Assembly (NCBI RefSeq): GCF_963675165.1
Contig: NC_087393.1
Coordinates: 1,327,002 to 1,391,001 of the forward strand
From: Halichondria panicea
Taxonomy: Eukaryota > Porifera > Demospongiae > Suberitida > Halichondriidae
Length of the DNA stretch: 64,000 nt
Direction: 5' to 3'
Under the pieces are notes generated by a model, which saw only the letters and a program-made list of their open reading frames with translations, was not told the DNA's origin and did not search any database. Below, piece by piece: positions 1 to 10,454 of this stretch; within the stretch, counting starts at the first letter, position 1, and every line of letters starts with the position of its first letter. The position numbers were made by a program, and so were the translations under genes.

Positions 1-1110
1 ACCTAGTTTTTCTCTGTTGGGTACGGGCACATCAATGCTATACAGAGTGTTCTTGTTGCAGACCAGTTTACAGAAGAACAGGTGACCACCCATGCAACAC
101 ACACATAGTCTCACAAGCAGATGTCAGAAGGGGAGGAAAGACTTCTGACGTCTCTTTAAGTTCCTCCCCCCCTCCCGCTGACGCCTGCTTGCGAGACTAA
201 CACACCCCTCTTTACTTGTGTACCATGCACGTAATGAGCTTTTAACAGTAATGTAATGAATGGTAACTGTTAGACATAATAAAGTTCGAGCAGTGAGTGA
301 TAAATTCCCTCCCTCTACAATGCACACAGACTAAGTCGAAGGAGCGGTCATTCTCCTGGTATTACTGGTGTTGTAACATCGGGGCCCTAGTGGGGGAGTC
401 CGGGATGCCAGTTCTCAGACAGTCAGTAGGGTTTATCATCGCTTGGATCACCATTCTTGGTAACTATTGTAGTACTTCCTTACTTCTGTGCTTTGCTTGT
501 GTCTACATTCTTAGAATCACCTCTTTATACTGTTGAGACCACTTTGATAGATTAATTTATTTCAGGGACAACATCAAGCTCAGCGATCGTAATTTTCAAT
601 GGAGGCTACCTGTATTTCAAAATACGATTGGAGCGATTAAAATGTGCCTGTTCAAAGAAGCCATCTTCTAATGAGACAAATCCTCTCCTCAATAAAGAAG
701 GGTCACATTTTCTGCTGATTTGGCTCATTTGCAAAAGGTTTTCACCAGCAAAATATTCTAGTAAAACGGTACTACAAGAGCCAATAATCTGTTGTTCTTT
801 GTGTTCTTTTATGCTATAGGGGCCTGCTTCAACGCAGTTGTATGGTGTTTAGTGCGTACATTCATTCCCTGATTACTTCAATTCTGTAGGTGCAACAAGA
901 ATGATGTGCATTAAGCTTCCTATACTGTCAAACTTGCTACAGCTCTACCTTGTCAAATTTCCCCGAGGACAAGACTGCGTAAAGGATATCAGTATAGCAT
1001 CAGCCATGGCAACTTTCGCACATCATTCTCATATCCTTTGCTGAAGTGTTGGTCGCAGTAACTGGGATGAAAATTAATTGCCTACTTCAAGAACCCCATG
1101 ACTTCAGGTA
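1..1110 (+). pseudogene. Partial, rearranged copy of the POT/SLC15 peptide transporter gene at 33-36 kb
   Basis: Positions 1-540 match 33798-34340 almost base for base, covering the exon that encodes the ADQF-type POT motif, its intron, and the next exon (FSWYYW type). Positions 555-690 match the start of the following exon (34356-34490). Sequence then diverges, and from about 805 a weaker match resumes to the intron/exon region 35130-35416, with several small deletions and substitutions. The equivalents of 34490-35120, which encode transmembrane segments 7-8, are missing. The front exons still keep splice sites and open frame, so the copy is fairly young, but without the middle and with the damaged 3' part it cannot encode a complete transporter. 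The left end lies outside the window, so the missing 5' exons may exist further left. Confidence 0.85.
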
Positions 1111-1795
1111 CATGCAGTGCTATAGAATGACATACATCTGACTGTATATACAATTTAGAAAATTAACACAGCTCTGAAAATGTACAAGCAATGGATCTAG
1201 CCACATGTACGTAGTAGGCTGAGACTCACATTAGCATAGCTAGTTGCTATAACTGTTTGTATCACTGGCACCGTGTAATCAAAGTAACAGCCATGCATCG
1301 AGTAATTTTGTCTGACTAGCTGCTGATACAATGAAAGCACCACTGGTGCTGATGCGTCGGTGGATGTGCCAAACATACATAACCAAGCTATTGCTAATAC
1401 CCACATTTGATATTAAGATAACATTTTTAAGTTTGCTGCGTGCAGGCAGAATCACAGGGAAACTCCAAGAGTGGGAAATAATTGACCATGATTGTTGCTA
1501 AAAAAATTCCAAAACTCTTGCGTTCTGGCAGGAATCGTATGTATTTACCAGTACTATAATTTAGATTTTGCGATTTTATTGTTGCAAATTGATCAACCCT
1601 AGCAAAGTTCACATATGTTTGATGCTCGCGAACATTCTAGTAATACGGTATTCATTATGGGAATCATAAATGGGGAATGATCGTGAATAGACTATAAAGC
1701 AACGATTAGATCGATTAGAAAACAGTGTTTTTTGTTGCCTTGGAAGATCACCTACAAGTTGCAACTATAGCTAGCCTATTATTTTTCAATTATAC
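1111..1795. other. Gene-free AT-rich stretch with a dispersed repeat fragment
   Basis: No exon is recognisable. About 1320-1500 resembles 5850-6040: both carry a GAAAGCACC...GGTGCTGATGC segment followed by AATCACAGGGAAACTC and a CATGATTGTTG block. This indicates a dispersed repeat rather than a gene. Confidence 0.5.
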
Positions 1796-2177
1796 TGTCT
1801 CATTATAAAGCAGTCTGTGAAGTGTCTAGTTCGCTCAAACAGCTCATGCTTGTGTCCACACACACACACACACACACATGGGCGGAAGTATGTAACAGAT
1901 CAAACAGAAGCCTTATACCTGTGCAATGTGCAATATATTCAACCACTACAGAGTTTACAGAATGAGACCACATGCATGACAGGTTTTGTACACTATTCTA
2001 CACATTTTGTGGCAAAGTTTAGAAATTAGTTTCCGGGCAGATGATCGATGTCCACAGGCTGGTGCAGCAGGGGCAGATCTAGCAGGTATAGCAGAAGATA
2101 CTCAAGCACCCCCCTGACCTTTAATTATCTTTTGTGTCTCATTCATAATTGGCTGATGAAGTCACTCTCAGACTTAG

Positions 2178-2739
2178 TACTACCATAGATAGAGTAAAAG
2201 GGGATTGGAAACGGAAGTATCTTAAAAGTACCATCCATGTATCTCCGCGGTTTTAATCGAGGCTTACTTTTAACACAAGGGCTATAAACATGAATAATCC
2301 AAGATAATTGTTTTGCTGGCTGTAACAAGTCCAAGAGCAGTTCTACTGCTAAACATAAACTTTCATCTCATACTTGAGGCCATTTGGGACACAGCACACT
2401 ACTTAGTTAGACAGCCTTAGTTATATCATAGGTACTATAGGAACACAAGCATGAAAAAGCGCTCTGTGTACCTCTAGCTACTTCACGACAATCGAGATTA
2501 TATTTTCTTCGTTTCCAATTGATACCTATACTATCAGGGGGCATGTGATTCAGTAATTATAATGGGGGTAAAACTCTGAGATGTATGCATTGGACGCAAT
2601 AAGTTTCCCGGGCTTTTGCGGGAGTTATGAAGAGATACAAGGATGGTCTAATGCAAAGCCCACTACATAGACTTCATTGTAAAACATCACGTGAATCACT
2701 TCCATTTCCAATCCCCTTCTACTCTATCTATGGTGCTAC
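2178..2739. mobile_element. MITE with GGGGATTGG termini, copy 1 of a five-copy family
   Basis: The left end reads CCATAGATAGAGTAAAAGGG then ATTGGAAACGG. The right end is its inverted complement (CCAATCCCCTTCTACTCTAT). The interior carries segments shared with copies near 10820-11375, 23024-23480, 36530-36900 and 47966-48560, including CTCCGCGGTTTTAATCGAGG and a CAATAAGTTTCCCGGG block. It has no coding capacity, so it is non-autonomous. Confidence 0.8.
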
Positions 2740-3280
2740 ATGTAGATCTAACTAGCTGAGTAGCGGTATATAGACCTATATATCTATATATCTATATATC
2801 TATATATCTATTCAGTACTGTAACAGTAGTTTCTGTTTATTATTTTAAAGCTTGTCTAGTCTGCACTGCAGTGCAGTGCAGACTAGACTCGACAAGTAAA
2901 TACGGAGTGCAAGGAAACCACTGCAATGCAATAGATACCACACTCACCGAAAATGACGTCAAAAGGGTGTAACCTTCGATTTCGCGCAATTTTTGAGGGA
3001 GGCTCCTTACCTCTCTTGCTCAGCACCTACCTACCACTTTTTCTAGATCCGCCTGGCTCAAGCAATTACCCTCTGATTTATTAACACACAGGGGTAGAGA
3101 TAATTAGTGCTCAATCAAAAACTAATTGAGCTCCACCCCAGCTGGCTACCTCCTCTGGTTTCCAGGCATTGTAACATTAGAATGGTAACATTAGAATGCA
3201 TGGTAGCCCTTTTTAGCTTTAGGTAATGATTATAGAGTAATAAAACAATAACTTCACAACTACATGTGCTAATTGTTACA

Positions 3281-3571
3281 CAGTATAACCTTGATTATCC
3301 GGCCCTCCATGCATTATCCGGAACCTCGATTATCTGGTTTGGCAGTTTTCAATAATTCAAAAAATGGGCGTGTCCTTTAAATGCGCATGCGCGTTGCAGC
3401 TGTTCTATGGAGACAGGCCTGCTTACCTTCTGCGCATGCGCAGACAACCACGTGGCACTAGTCTACTGTTTATCAATAAAGTGGGTAGATCAAGGCGTGG
3501 TTTATGTTTGATTATCCAGTTATCCGCCTGCCTCTGGAACAAAGGTGTCCAGATAATCAGGTTTTCTACTG
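3281..3571. mobile_element. pogo/Tigger-like MITE, copy A
   Basis: Termini are CAGTATAACCTTGATTATCC and its imperfect complement ending GGTTTTCTACTG, with TA on the right and a mutated CA on the left (TA in copy B at 11865). CAGTA-type ends with TA target duplication are typical of the pogo/Tigger group of Tc1/mariner elements. The interior holds two GCGCATGCGC-type palindromes. Confidence 0.8.
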
Positions 3572-3650
3572 TACATGAGGTATGTGGAAAACCACAGTCA
3601 TAAGTAAACACAGGAGCTAGTGTTTTTCATGCACTCCTGGTAACATTATC

Positions 3651-3854
3651 AACTTGGGGTCACTACACTGTTATTATTGTAAATTGTCCTCTGGGAAGAT
3701 CCCAGGGAAAATCCCATGGAAAATCCAGTGAAAATCACCCAACTTAAAGCAGCCCCTCCACCAAAATATTAAATGTGGGTGATTTTTACTGGATTTTCCC
3801 TGGGATCTTCCCAGAGGACAATTTACAATAATAACAGTGTAGTGACCCCAAGTT
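3651..3854. mobile_element. Palindromic MITE of about 204 bp, copy A
   Basis: The arms CAACTTGGGGTCACTACACT (left) and its complement (right, ending CCCCAAGTTG) are nearly perfect inverted repeats that run through TTGTCCTCTGGGAAGATCCC to a short AT-rich loop near 3755. The whole unit would fold as one hairpin. A shorter version is in copy B at 12236-12423. Confidence 0.8.
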
Positions 3855-3870
3855 GCTTATGACTGTGCAT

Positions 3871-4600
3871 CAGAGGAGGGAGGACACATTAACCTTAGCT
3901 CTAATTAGCTAATTATCGCGACCTTTTAATTACATTCTTTGAACATTCATCTTTTTTTTATTTATAACCTCTACATATTGGGACACACAGAACTAGTCTC
4001 GAATACCCGCCTCAACCTCAAGCTTTTAGGTTGAGGCGGGTATTCGAGACTAACACAGAACCGTACTGTAGTATTAGTGACAGGCAATTCTTGCAGGCAC
4101 AGAGCAAACCATGCAAATAAAGGGGTGCTAGAAGCTGAGACTGTTAGTGTCATTGATGTTCTTCATGTTGGAGACACTCTGAACTAAACAATTCCATGTT
4201 GCAGCTTTATCACAGAGACAGGAGTGCCTGGGGTGCTTCTCACAGGGATCTTGGAGACAGGAGTGCCTGGGGTGCTCCTCATAGGGATCCTGTCTCCAGG
4301 ATCAAGAGTGCTTCTCACAGAGACAAGATCAGAGTGCCTGGGATGCTTCTCACAGGGATCTTAGAGATAGGAGTACCTGAGGTGCTTCTTATAGGGGTCC
4401 TATTACCTTCAGGTCCTGACAACTTGGCCATAGGGGTACCTCCTAGTCCAGTAGGAGAAAAGGCTTACTTTGCTCTAGCTCTTGTGTCCAATATGTAGAG
4501 GTTATAAAGAAAGAAAAGATGAATCGTTCAAACAATGTAATTAAAAGGTCGCAATAATTAGCTAATTAGAGCTAAGGTTAATCGTGTCCTCCCTCCTCTG
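3871..4600. mobile_element. MULE-like non-autonomous element with 9-bp target duplication
   Basis: The element is 730 bp with terminal inverted repeats of about 115 bp, starting CAGAGGAGGGAGGACAC and ending GTGTCCTCCCTCCTCTG. It is flanked by ACTGTGCAT on both sides (3862-3870 and 4601-4609). The duplicated block at 12,430 has a single ACTGTGCAT and no insert, giving a clean empty site. Long terminal inverted repeats with a 9-bp duplication fit Mutator-like elements. The interior has a second inverted repeat (about 4000-4051) and, at 4205-4400, imperfect tandem copies of a GGAGTGCCTGGGGTGCT unit. The 100-codon open frame across those repeats is a repeat artefact. No transposase is present. 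Confidence 0.88.
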
Positions 4601-4939
4601 ACTGTGCATACAGTGGTTTTCCCCATACCCCATACCAATTGGCACATGTACAGAGCTTTTCAGGTTGCTTGCAACAATTAGAATTGTGGAAATTTAACTC
4701 AGTGATGTTTTACTCACGTGTCTTAGCCTTATAAGTCAAAATTAAAATGGGTGGGGGAGAAAATGATGAAGTTGTTTACAAAATAAAAAGCGATAAATCA
4801 CAGTGATTTTGTTGTCAAAATTACACAGGTTCATCTAGACTTTTTGAGTAATTTGTGTAACAGTTTACATAAGTAAACCACAATACTATAGGCAAGGGAC
4901 AGAGTTTAAATTTTGGAACCGAAGATTCTATAGCTAGAC

Positions 4940-5310
4940 TGGCTTGTATAATTATTCAGCAGATGTTCTGGTGATAGTATATCATTGTGCTATAGGCTAT
5001 AGTGAGAGCATATGGGATGTATGGAATATATTGCACTGAAGCACGAGGGCGTAACACAGAGAAAAGAGGTGTGCTGTTTTAGACCCTGAGCGTGTGCTAT
5101 ATTAGCACCGTGGTGTGCTAAACAGTGATTCAGCACACTACATGTGCTGTTTTGTAGGCATATAGCACAGCCTACGTGTTGTATTGGTGTGCTTTTTCAT
5201 GGCTTGTAATTTTGATGTTCGATTAATGTGCTAAATGGACTGTGCTAAATGTAATGGGTGTGCTGAAACAGGTACACATGCTAATTCAGCACAGTGTGCT
5301 GTTTTCAGTA
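4940..5310 (+). repeat. Left arm of a long inverted repeat rich in TGTGCT / AGCACA
   Basis: The arm contains TTGTATAATTATTCAGCAGA, GGTGATAGTATATCATT, ACACAGAGAAAAGA and then many TGTGCT(A/G) words. The same landmarks occur in reverse complement and mirrored order at 9690-9925. The two arms could be ends of one large decayed element of about 5 kb. Confidence 0.65.
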
Positions 5311-8300
5311 CCAAATAAGGGCATGCAGTACAACAGATGTGTAGCTGTAGCTGCATAGCAACAAAGACTTTTTTTTTATTTGCTGTTCTTGCAAAGAAGA
5401 AAATAAGTTGAGTTTAGACATGGTTTGAGAGCTGTTTGACAAAACTGTGGAACTAGGTAAGTTTCCCTCAACATGCTGAACAATGCTGTACAATCTAATT
5501 ACACAGCTATTGTATAATAATTATTGTACCAGGGTGTCGTACAGTACACAGGGGGAGTATCCCCTCTGGCTCCAACCCCCCTCCCCCCTAAAATTTGCAT
5601 TCAGGTATTAGTAATGGTGTATGACTGAGTATCCATAGCCTGTATACTAACCAGGGTATTGAAATAACATGCAGTTGACTTTTTTTAAAAGAATGCCTTA
5701 TATTTCCCCCCTCTACTTTAAAATCCTGTATGACACCCTGTAATAATTATGCAGGAAGGACAAGCAAGTAAAAGGTTGAATGGGGCTCAACAAAGTGGAT
5801 ACCAATTGAAGCTTATATTGCCCAAGTTTCATAGCACAATAAGTGAGTTATTTACTTCTTTTAATGAAAGCACCGCGGGTGCTGATGCCTCGGTGGAGGT
5901 GCCAAAGCTACATAACATAAAACTACTAATAGCTAGCTTTTATACACACATTGATTGATGATAATTATTATTGCTGCGCATGCAATCACAGGGAAACTCA
6001 AATAGTGGGTAGTGATCGACCCATGATTGTTGTTAAAAACGATTGATGCCTAAAGTTCAAGTCTAAAATTAATGGCTGTAAGTCAGCAGAGCCTCGCAGC
6101 TCTCTTCTCACTCTTGCAGCTACCAATAGCTAGCGTTCTAGTGCAGAACTAACTACTAAGTAGAGTAGCAACACTCGGTGAACGAGTTTTGCTACGGACT
6201 CTTCTGAAAAGGCTGCAATAGCATTCCAAGTAAGCAAAACTAGGCATAACTCGAGAACGAAGCTTTATTTTGCAAATCCACAAATAGCAAGCCAAGAAAA
6301 CATGACTAGAAGCCTATAGTAACTCTTACTTGCACTTCCTTGAGCAGCTGAAATAGTCTACACACACAAACACACTACCGTATACCTTGCTTGCGCATGC
6401 GCACCGCGAGGCATAATTACAGCGCCACTCTAATTGAAGGGCCAAATTCATAAAATAAATTATCCAATTAAGCGCCAAGTTGCTAGCGCTTACATAATTA
6501 GAAATAACGCATCCTTAATTCGAGGCTACATGTACAACTGATCTGATAGCCTCGTGGAAACAGCTATACTAGAGTACTCTACGTTGCTAAAGCACCACTC
6601 TAAATAATATTATAAGTGCCAAACTGGAATTATGGTTTTCTTGTGCGCCACTGAAAATCTTTAGCGGCGCTGTAATTAGAAGAAAGACTGTATAGTAAGT
6701 GTGTTTGTTTGTGTGTGTATTTTCACTTGGATGCCATGGCACTGCGTTTACAGCTAGCTAGGATAGATAGCCTCAGCAAAAAAAGTGATTTGTTTTGACA
6801 GATTTTCAAATAGTAAAAAGCTTAGTTGGGTAAAAGCTAAGAAGTATAAATTAAACCTTGTACACATGCATTGAAGCTAGCTAAATACAGTTTCATTTTG
6901 AAGCTTGATACATCAATGCGCACTATACAGCCACGCTTGAGTTCTGGCTTCTTTACTGTGAGACTACTCTGGTCCCGGTGAATGTCCGGAGCGCTATAGC
7001 TATTCGTTAACACATAAAACTTAGTTTCATTGCATGCATGTCTGACCAAGAACCACTGCCGCTTTCGACTGTACTTGTCATAGCATACGTTGCACTTTTA
7101 TTGTATAGATGCAGTAAGCGGTCAATATAAGTTCCGTTTATGTAGTACGCCAGTACGTTTACACTGTATTAAAAGCGTTGCAATTTACCGTTGCACGTTG
7201 CAAGTATACGTTTTGCAAAAAACAAACAAAGAGACAATCCTAGTCACCTCGAGTATCGTAGCTAGACTAGTTACTTAGCTATATGCTGTACATACTTGAT
7301 GCTATGTTTCAATATATATTGTACATTGTACATTTATAATTATTGCACATACTAGATCTACTGCTTTTCACGTGTACATTATAGTTGTGAGACGCCAACT
7401 GCCTAGAGGGAAACCACGCCATTCGCAAAAGTTCCCCTAATTCCCTCTCACGTCTAAAGTTCTTTCAAAATGGTGGTCGTACTTTTTTGAAGGCACTATG
7501 ATTATTGTTGTAAGAATTGATGTGAAAAAACATATTCCAGGATGATGTTGAAAGTGACACGTGTTGGAGAGAGCATTATACTGGACACCCTTGTATGACC
7601 AGACCACTGTAAAGTATCGACACAATTGGAGGTATGTATTATTATGCTGCTGTATTGCCACAATGTTTTAATTTAATGGTATAGTGGCTTCACCCAAAAA
7701 AACAATTGCAACAGTATACCATACTTTGGCTTAAAGTCCCTCTCAAGTATAGTTCCCTTTCAAGTATAGTTATCTGCCTATATACGTATATAGCGGTCAT
7801 TATCCCATTTCGTTTACTGTATTAAAAGCGTATTTTACTGTTCTGTTGCTATATACCATTGCACTTTATAAATGTGGTGTGCTGTGTTTATGAATGCAAA
7901 GTGACAATCCTCTAGTAACATATATAATTATGGTTATACCCAGCTAAATTATGCTTAGCCTATAGTTCTACATAGATCTAACAAGAAATAGAACGCACCA
8001 TTCACTGTACTACTTAGCATAACTGCTATAGCTAACTTACATGTAGCAAAGCTAGCAAGCTGCAAAATGTCGTGATTACTATAGCTGCATGGGTGGCCAA
8101 AGTAATTTTAACAACAGAAAAAAGCTCTTATCTTGAGCGTCCTTTTTAGCGTTTAATTTGCGCTGTATCAGTGTATTATGCACGTACTACGTAAACGGAA
8201 CGGGGACTTTATATTTACTACTTTGTAAGTTCATAATTGATAAAAATTGCTGCTACGGAAATCCCAAATTTCCTTGTGCACAAAACGATTTTCGATTGCC

Positions 8301-9010
8301 ACACACGTCCAAATTAATGCAAATCAATACTGCCACCTGTAGCATATTGTCTCTGTCGGCCTTGCAGCTGTAGCTGTTCCTATTCAGCTAACAGTTCTAT
8401 CGATATATTATATAGGACAACGCAGTTTAATTAAACTTTCGTATTAAGCTTTGTTGTTTAGCCCTTACAACGAGTATTGTCGGTGGAAGACAGCTTCTCA
8501 ATCTGCTCTCTATACGAGATAATTGATGGGCCCGAATATTGATGCTGCTCTATAATAGCACAACAAGAACTCTTGCATTATCATAGTCTCGCAAACTTAA
8601 TTGTGTGTAAAAACGACTATAATGAGAGTTCATTAGGAAGAGTATGCAACTCCCACTAACCGTAGTAAGCATTCTGTCTAACTTACATCACAACCACATG
8701 CTGTTGTATAAACTGTAAAATCTTAAAATTAATCTGCATGAATGGGATGAATAAAAGTTAGTGATGATTACCACTAATTTTATTCATTGCTTTTTCTTAT
8801 CAGCATTGTTATTGTTATTGTTGTATCTCAAGTGGCTGTGGTTACATGCAATAATGAGTTTGCCTCCTGTGTGTACAGTCTATTGGAGTAGCGTACTCTT
8901 CCTCTTGGTCCTAGTGTTATATGACTCTTTCTGTAGCTACAATTCTTTGCTTTTGCCTCATGTACTTTTTTATGCACTCGGCATTTGTCATGGATCACAG
9001 CAAAGGCTTT
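5311..9010. other. Gene-free region between inverted arms; dispersed repeat fragments
   Basis: I find no convincing exon. Open frames here are short and look like random sequence or low-complexity tracts. About 5850-6040 resembles 1320-1500. About 6235-6420 belongs to a dispersed family also seen at 15940-16090, 22840-22950 (related part) and 50600-50790, recognisable by GAAGCTTTATTTTGCAAATC, a (CA)n run and CGAGGCATAATTA. The interior shows no transposase remnant that I recognise. Confidence 0.45.
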
Positions 9011-9435
9011 TCTTATTTCGCCCCATAATAATTATAAGTTCATTGCAATGCTGTGAATAACCCCACCACCTATCAACAGACTAGTGAATGCTATTAGTGG
9101 AGAGGGGGGGGGGGTGGAACAACCTTACTTTATTCATGCTATGAATGGATGAGTGATGTCTTATTTCGCCCCATAATAACATTGCAATGCTGTGAATAAC
9201 CCCACCTCCTGTCAACAGACTAGTGAATGCTATCAGTGGAGAGGGGGGGGGGGGTGGAACAACCTTACTTTATTCATGCTATAAATGGATGAATAAACGT
9301 AGTGATGTCTTATTTCGCCCCATAATAACATTGCAATGCTGTGAATAAGTTAACCCCACCTCCTGTCAACAGACTAGTGAATGCTATCAGTGGAGAGGGG
9401 GGTGGAACAACCTTACTTTGTTCATGCTATGACTG
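9011..9435. repeat. Minisatellite, three tandem units of about 145 bp
   Basis: CTTATTTCGCCCCATAATAA recurs at about 9014, 9158 and 9308, each time followed by CATTGCAATGCTGTGAATAA, CAACAGACTAGTGAATGCTA and a G-run (10-12 G, shorter in the last unit) before TGGAACAACCTTACTTT. The units differ by small indels. Confidence 0.85.
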
Positions 9436-9689
9436 ATGTTATGTACCTAATCTATACGCACTTTAATTATTCTTATACTTGGTTATAATTCTACTGGCTT
9501 TATGTGACATATTTTTCTACTTCACGCATGCAGGTGATGCTGAGAAGTCAAAGGCAGTATCTTACAATTGCAGTGAACTGAGTGCAGACTTGCTATGGTT
9601 AACTAACTGTTTAAAAAAACCTTTCACTTTTATATCCTCATCGTTTGTTTAATACAATTTTAATACTGTATTGATGTATTGTTGTTTCT

Positions 9690-9925
9690 AATGTTTGAAA
9701 TTGATTTAGCACAATACAATCAGCACAACTGTTTCAGCACATTAGAATTCAGCACATGTGCCGGTTTAGCACATCAGGTTGTTTAGCATATGTGCAAACG
9801 TGCTAAAACTGGAGACATTCGTTTAGCACGGTTTTCTGTGCTAAATCAGCACGTCTTTTTTCTCTGTGTAATGATATACTATCACCACCGAACATCTGCA
9901 TCAAAACCATTGTATAATTATTCAT
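9690..9925 (-). repeat. Right arm of the TGTGCT / AGCACA inverted repeat
   Basis: The arm is AGCACA-rich and continues into CTTTTTTCTCTGTGT, AATGATATACTATCACC and ATTGTATAATTATTCA, the reverse complement of the left arm's landmarks (4940-5310). Confidence 0.65.
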
Positions 9926-10454
9926 TCAGTTTTCCGGTGGACACGTCATTACTGTATAGTAGCCATGCCTGAGAGATACCAAATTAAAAACCGCCAATTA
10001 AGTTGATTCAAATGGCTCATTCGCCATAATTATAATACCCGCCAAATTTTACAGTTGTATACGGTACATCAACTCTCCCTATAATTGTCTGTGACTATGT
10101 TTAGTGATTGCGATGGTATAGCTCAGCTAACTTTTTGCTTGGCAAAATGATATGAGGCTTGTTGACCTCGCGAGCACCAAGCATATAATTAATGAGTAGG
10201 AGGAGTGATAAATATGCTGTGCAAGTAGAGTAGTATACACGTACATCCCCTTTGAGTTGTGTGAAAGTCTGCATTTTCCTTAGTAAGATGCATCAGTATA
10301 ATTATTTTACTTTACTTTGACCTTCATTGATTTTGTGATGTGTGGACTAAAATAACACATACATTGTGGTTTTGGAGTATAGGTATGCATGGAAAACCTG
10401 ATATATATAGGGGGGAAATTATGTGCCTAACCAGAAGGGGGTATTTTCACTATA
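9926..10454. other. Gene-free AT-rich spacer
   Basis: No coding, RNA or repeat structure stands out between the right inverted arm and the second copy of the duplicated block. Confidence 0.4.

Larger units (their letters stand above)
1796..4655 (+). repeat. Direct duplicated block, copy A (partner 10455-12487)
   Basis: From TGTCTCATTATAAAGCAG near 1796 to about 4655, the sequence matches 10455-12487 in the same orientation with few substitutions and small indels, mostly at a CA run and at a (TATC)n-like stretch. The only large difference is 730 bp (3871-4600) present here and absent in copy B. The block contains at least three nested MITEs. It may be a segmental duplication or two copies of one compound element of about 2 kb. 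No gene is seen inside. Confidence 0.9.

Noticed and set aside
4196-4498. 100-codon open frame with repeated HRD units
   Set aside because: It lies wholly inside the MULE-like element across imperfect tandem repeats; the protein repeats follow from the DNA repeats and match nothing known.
8761-9060. 99-codon leucine-rich open frame that could suggest a membrane protein
   Set aside because: AT-rich, T-run-rich DNA gives such frames by chance; it has no family resemblance and ends in the minisatellite.
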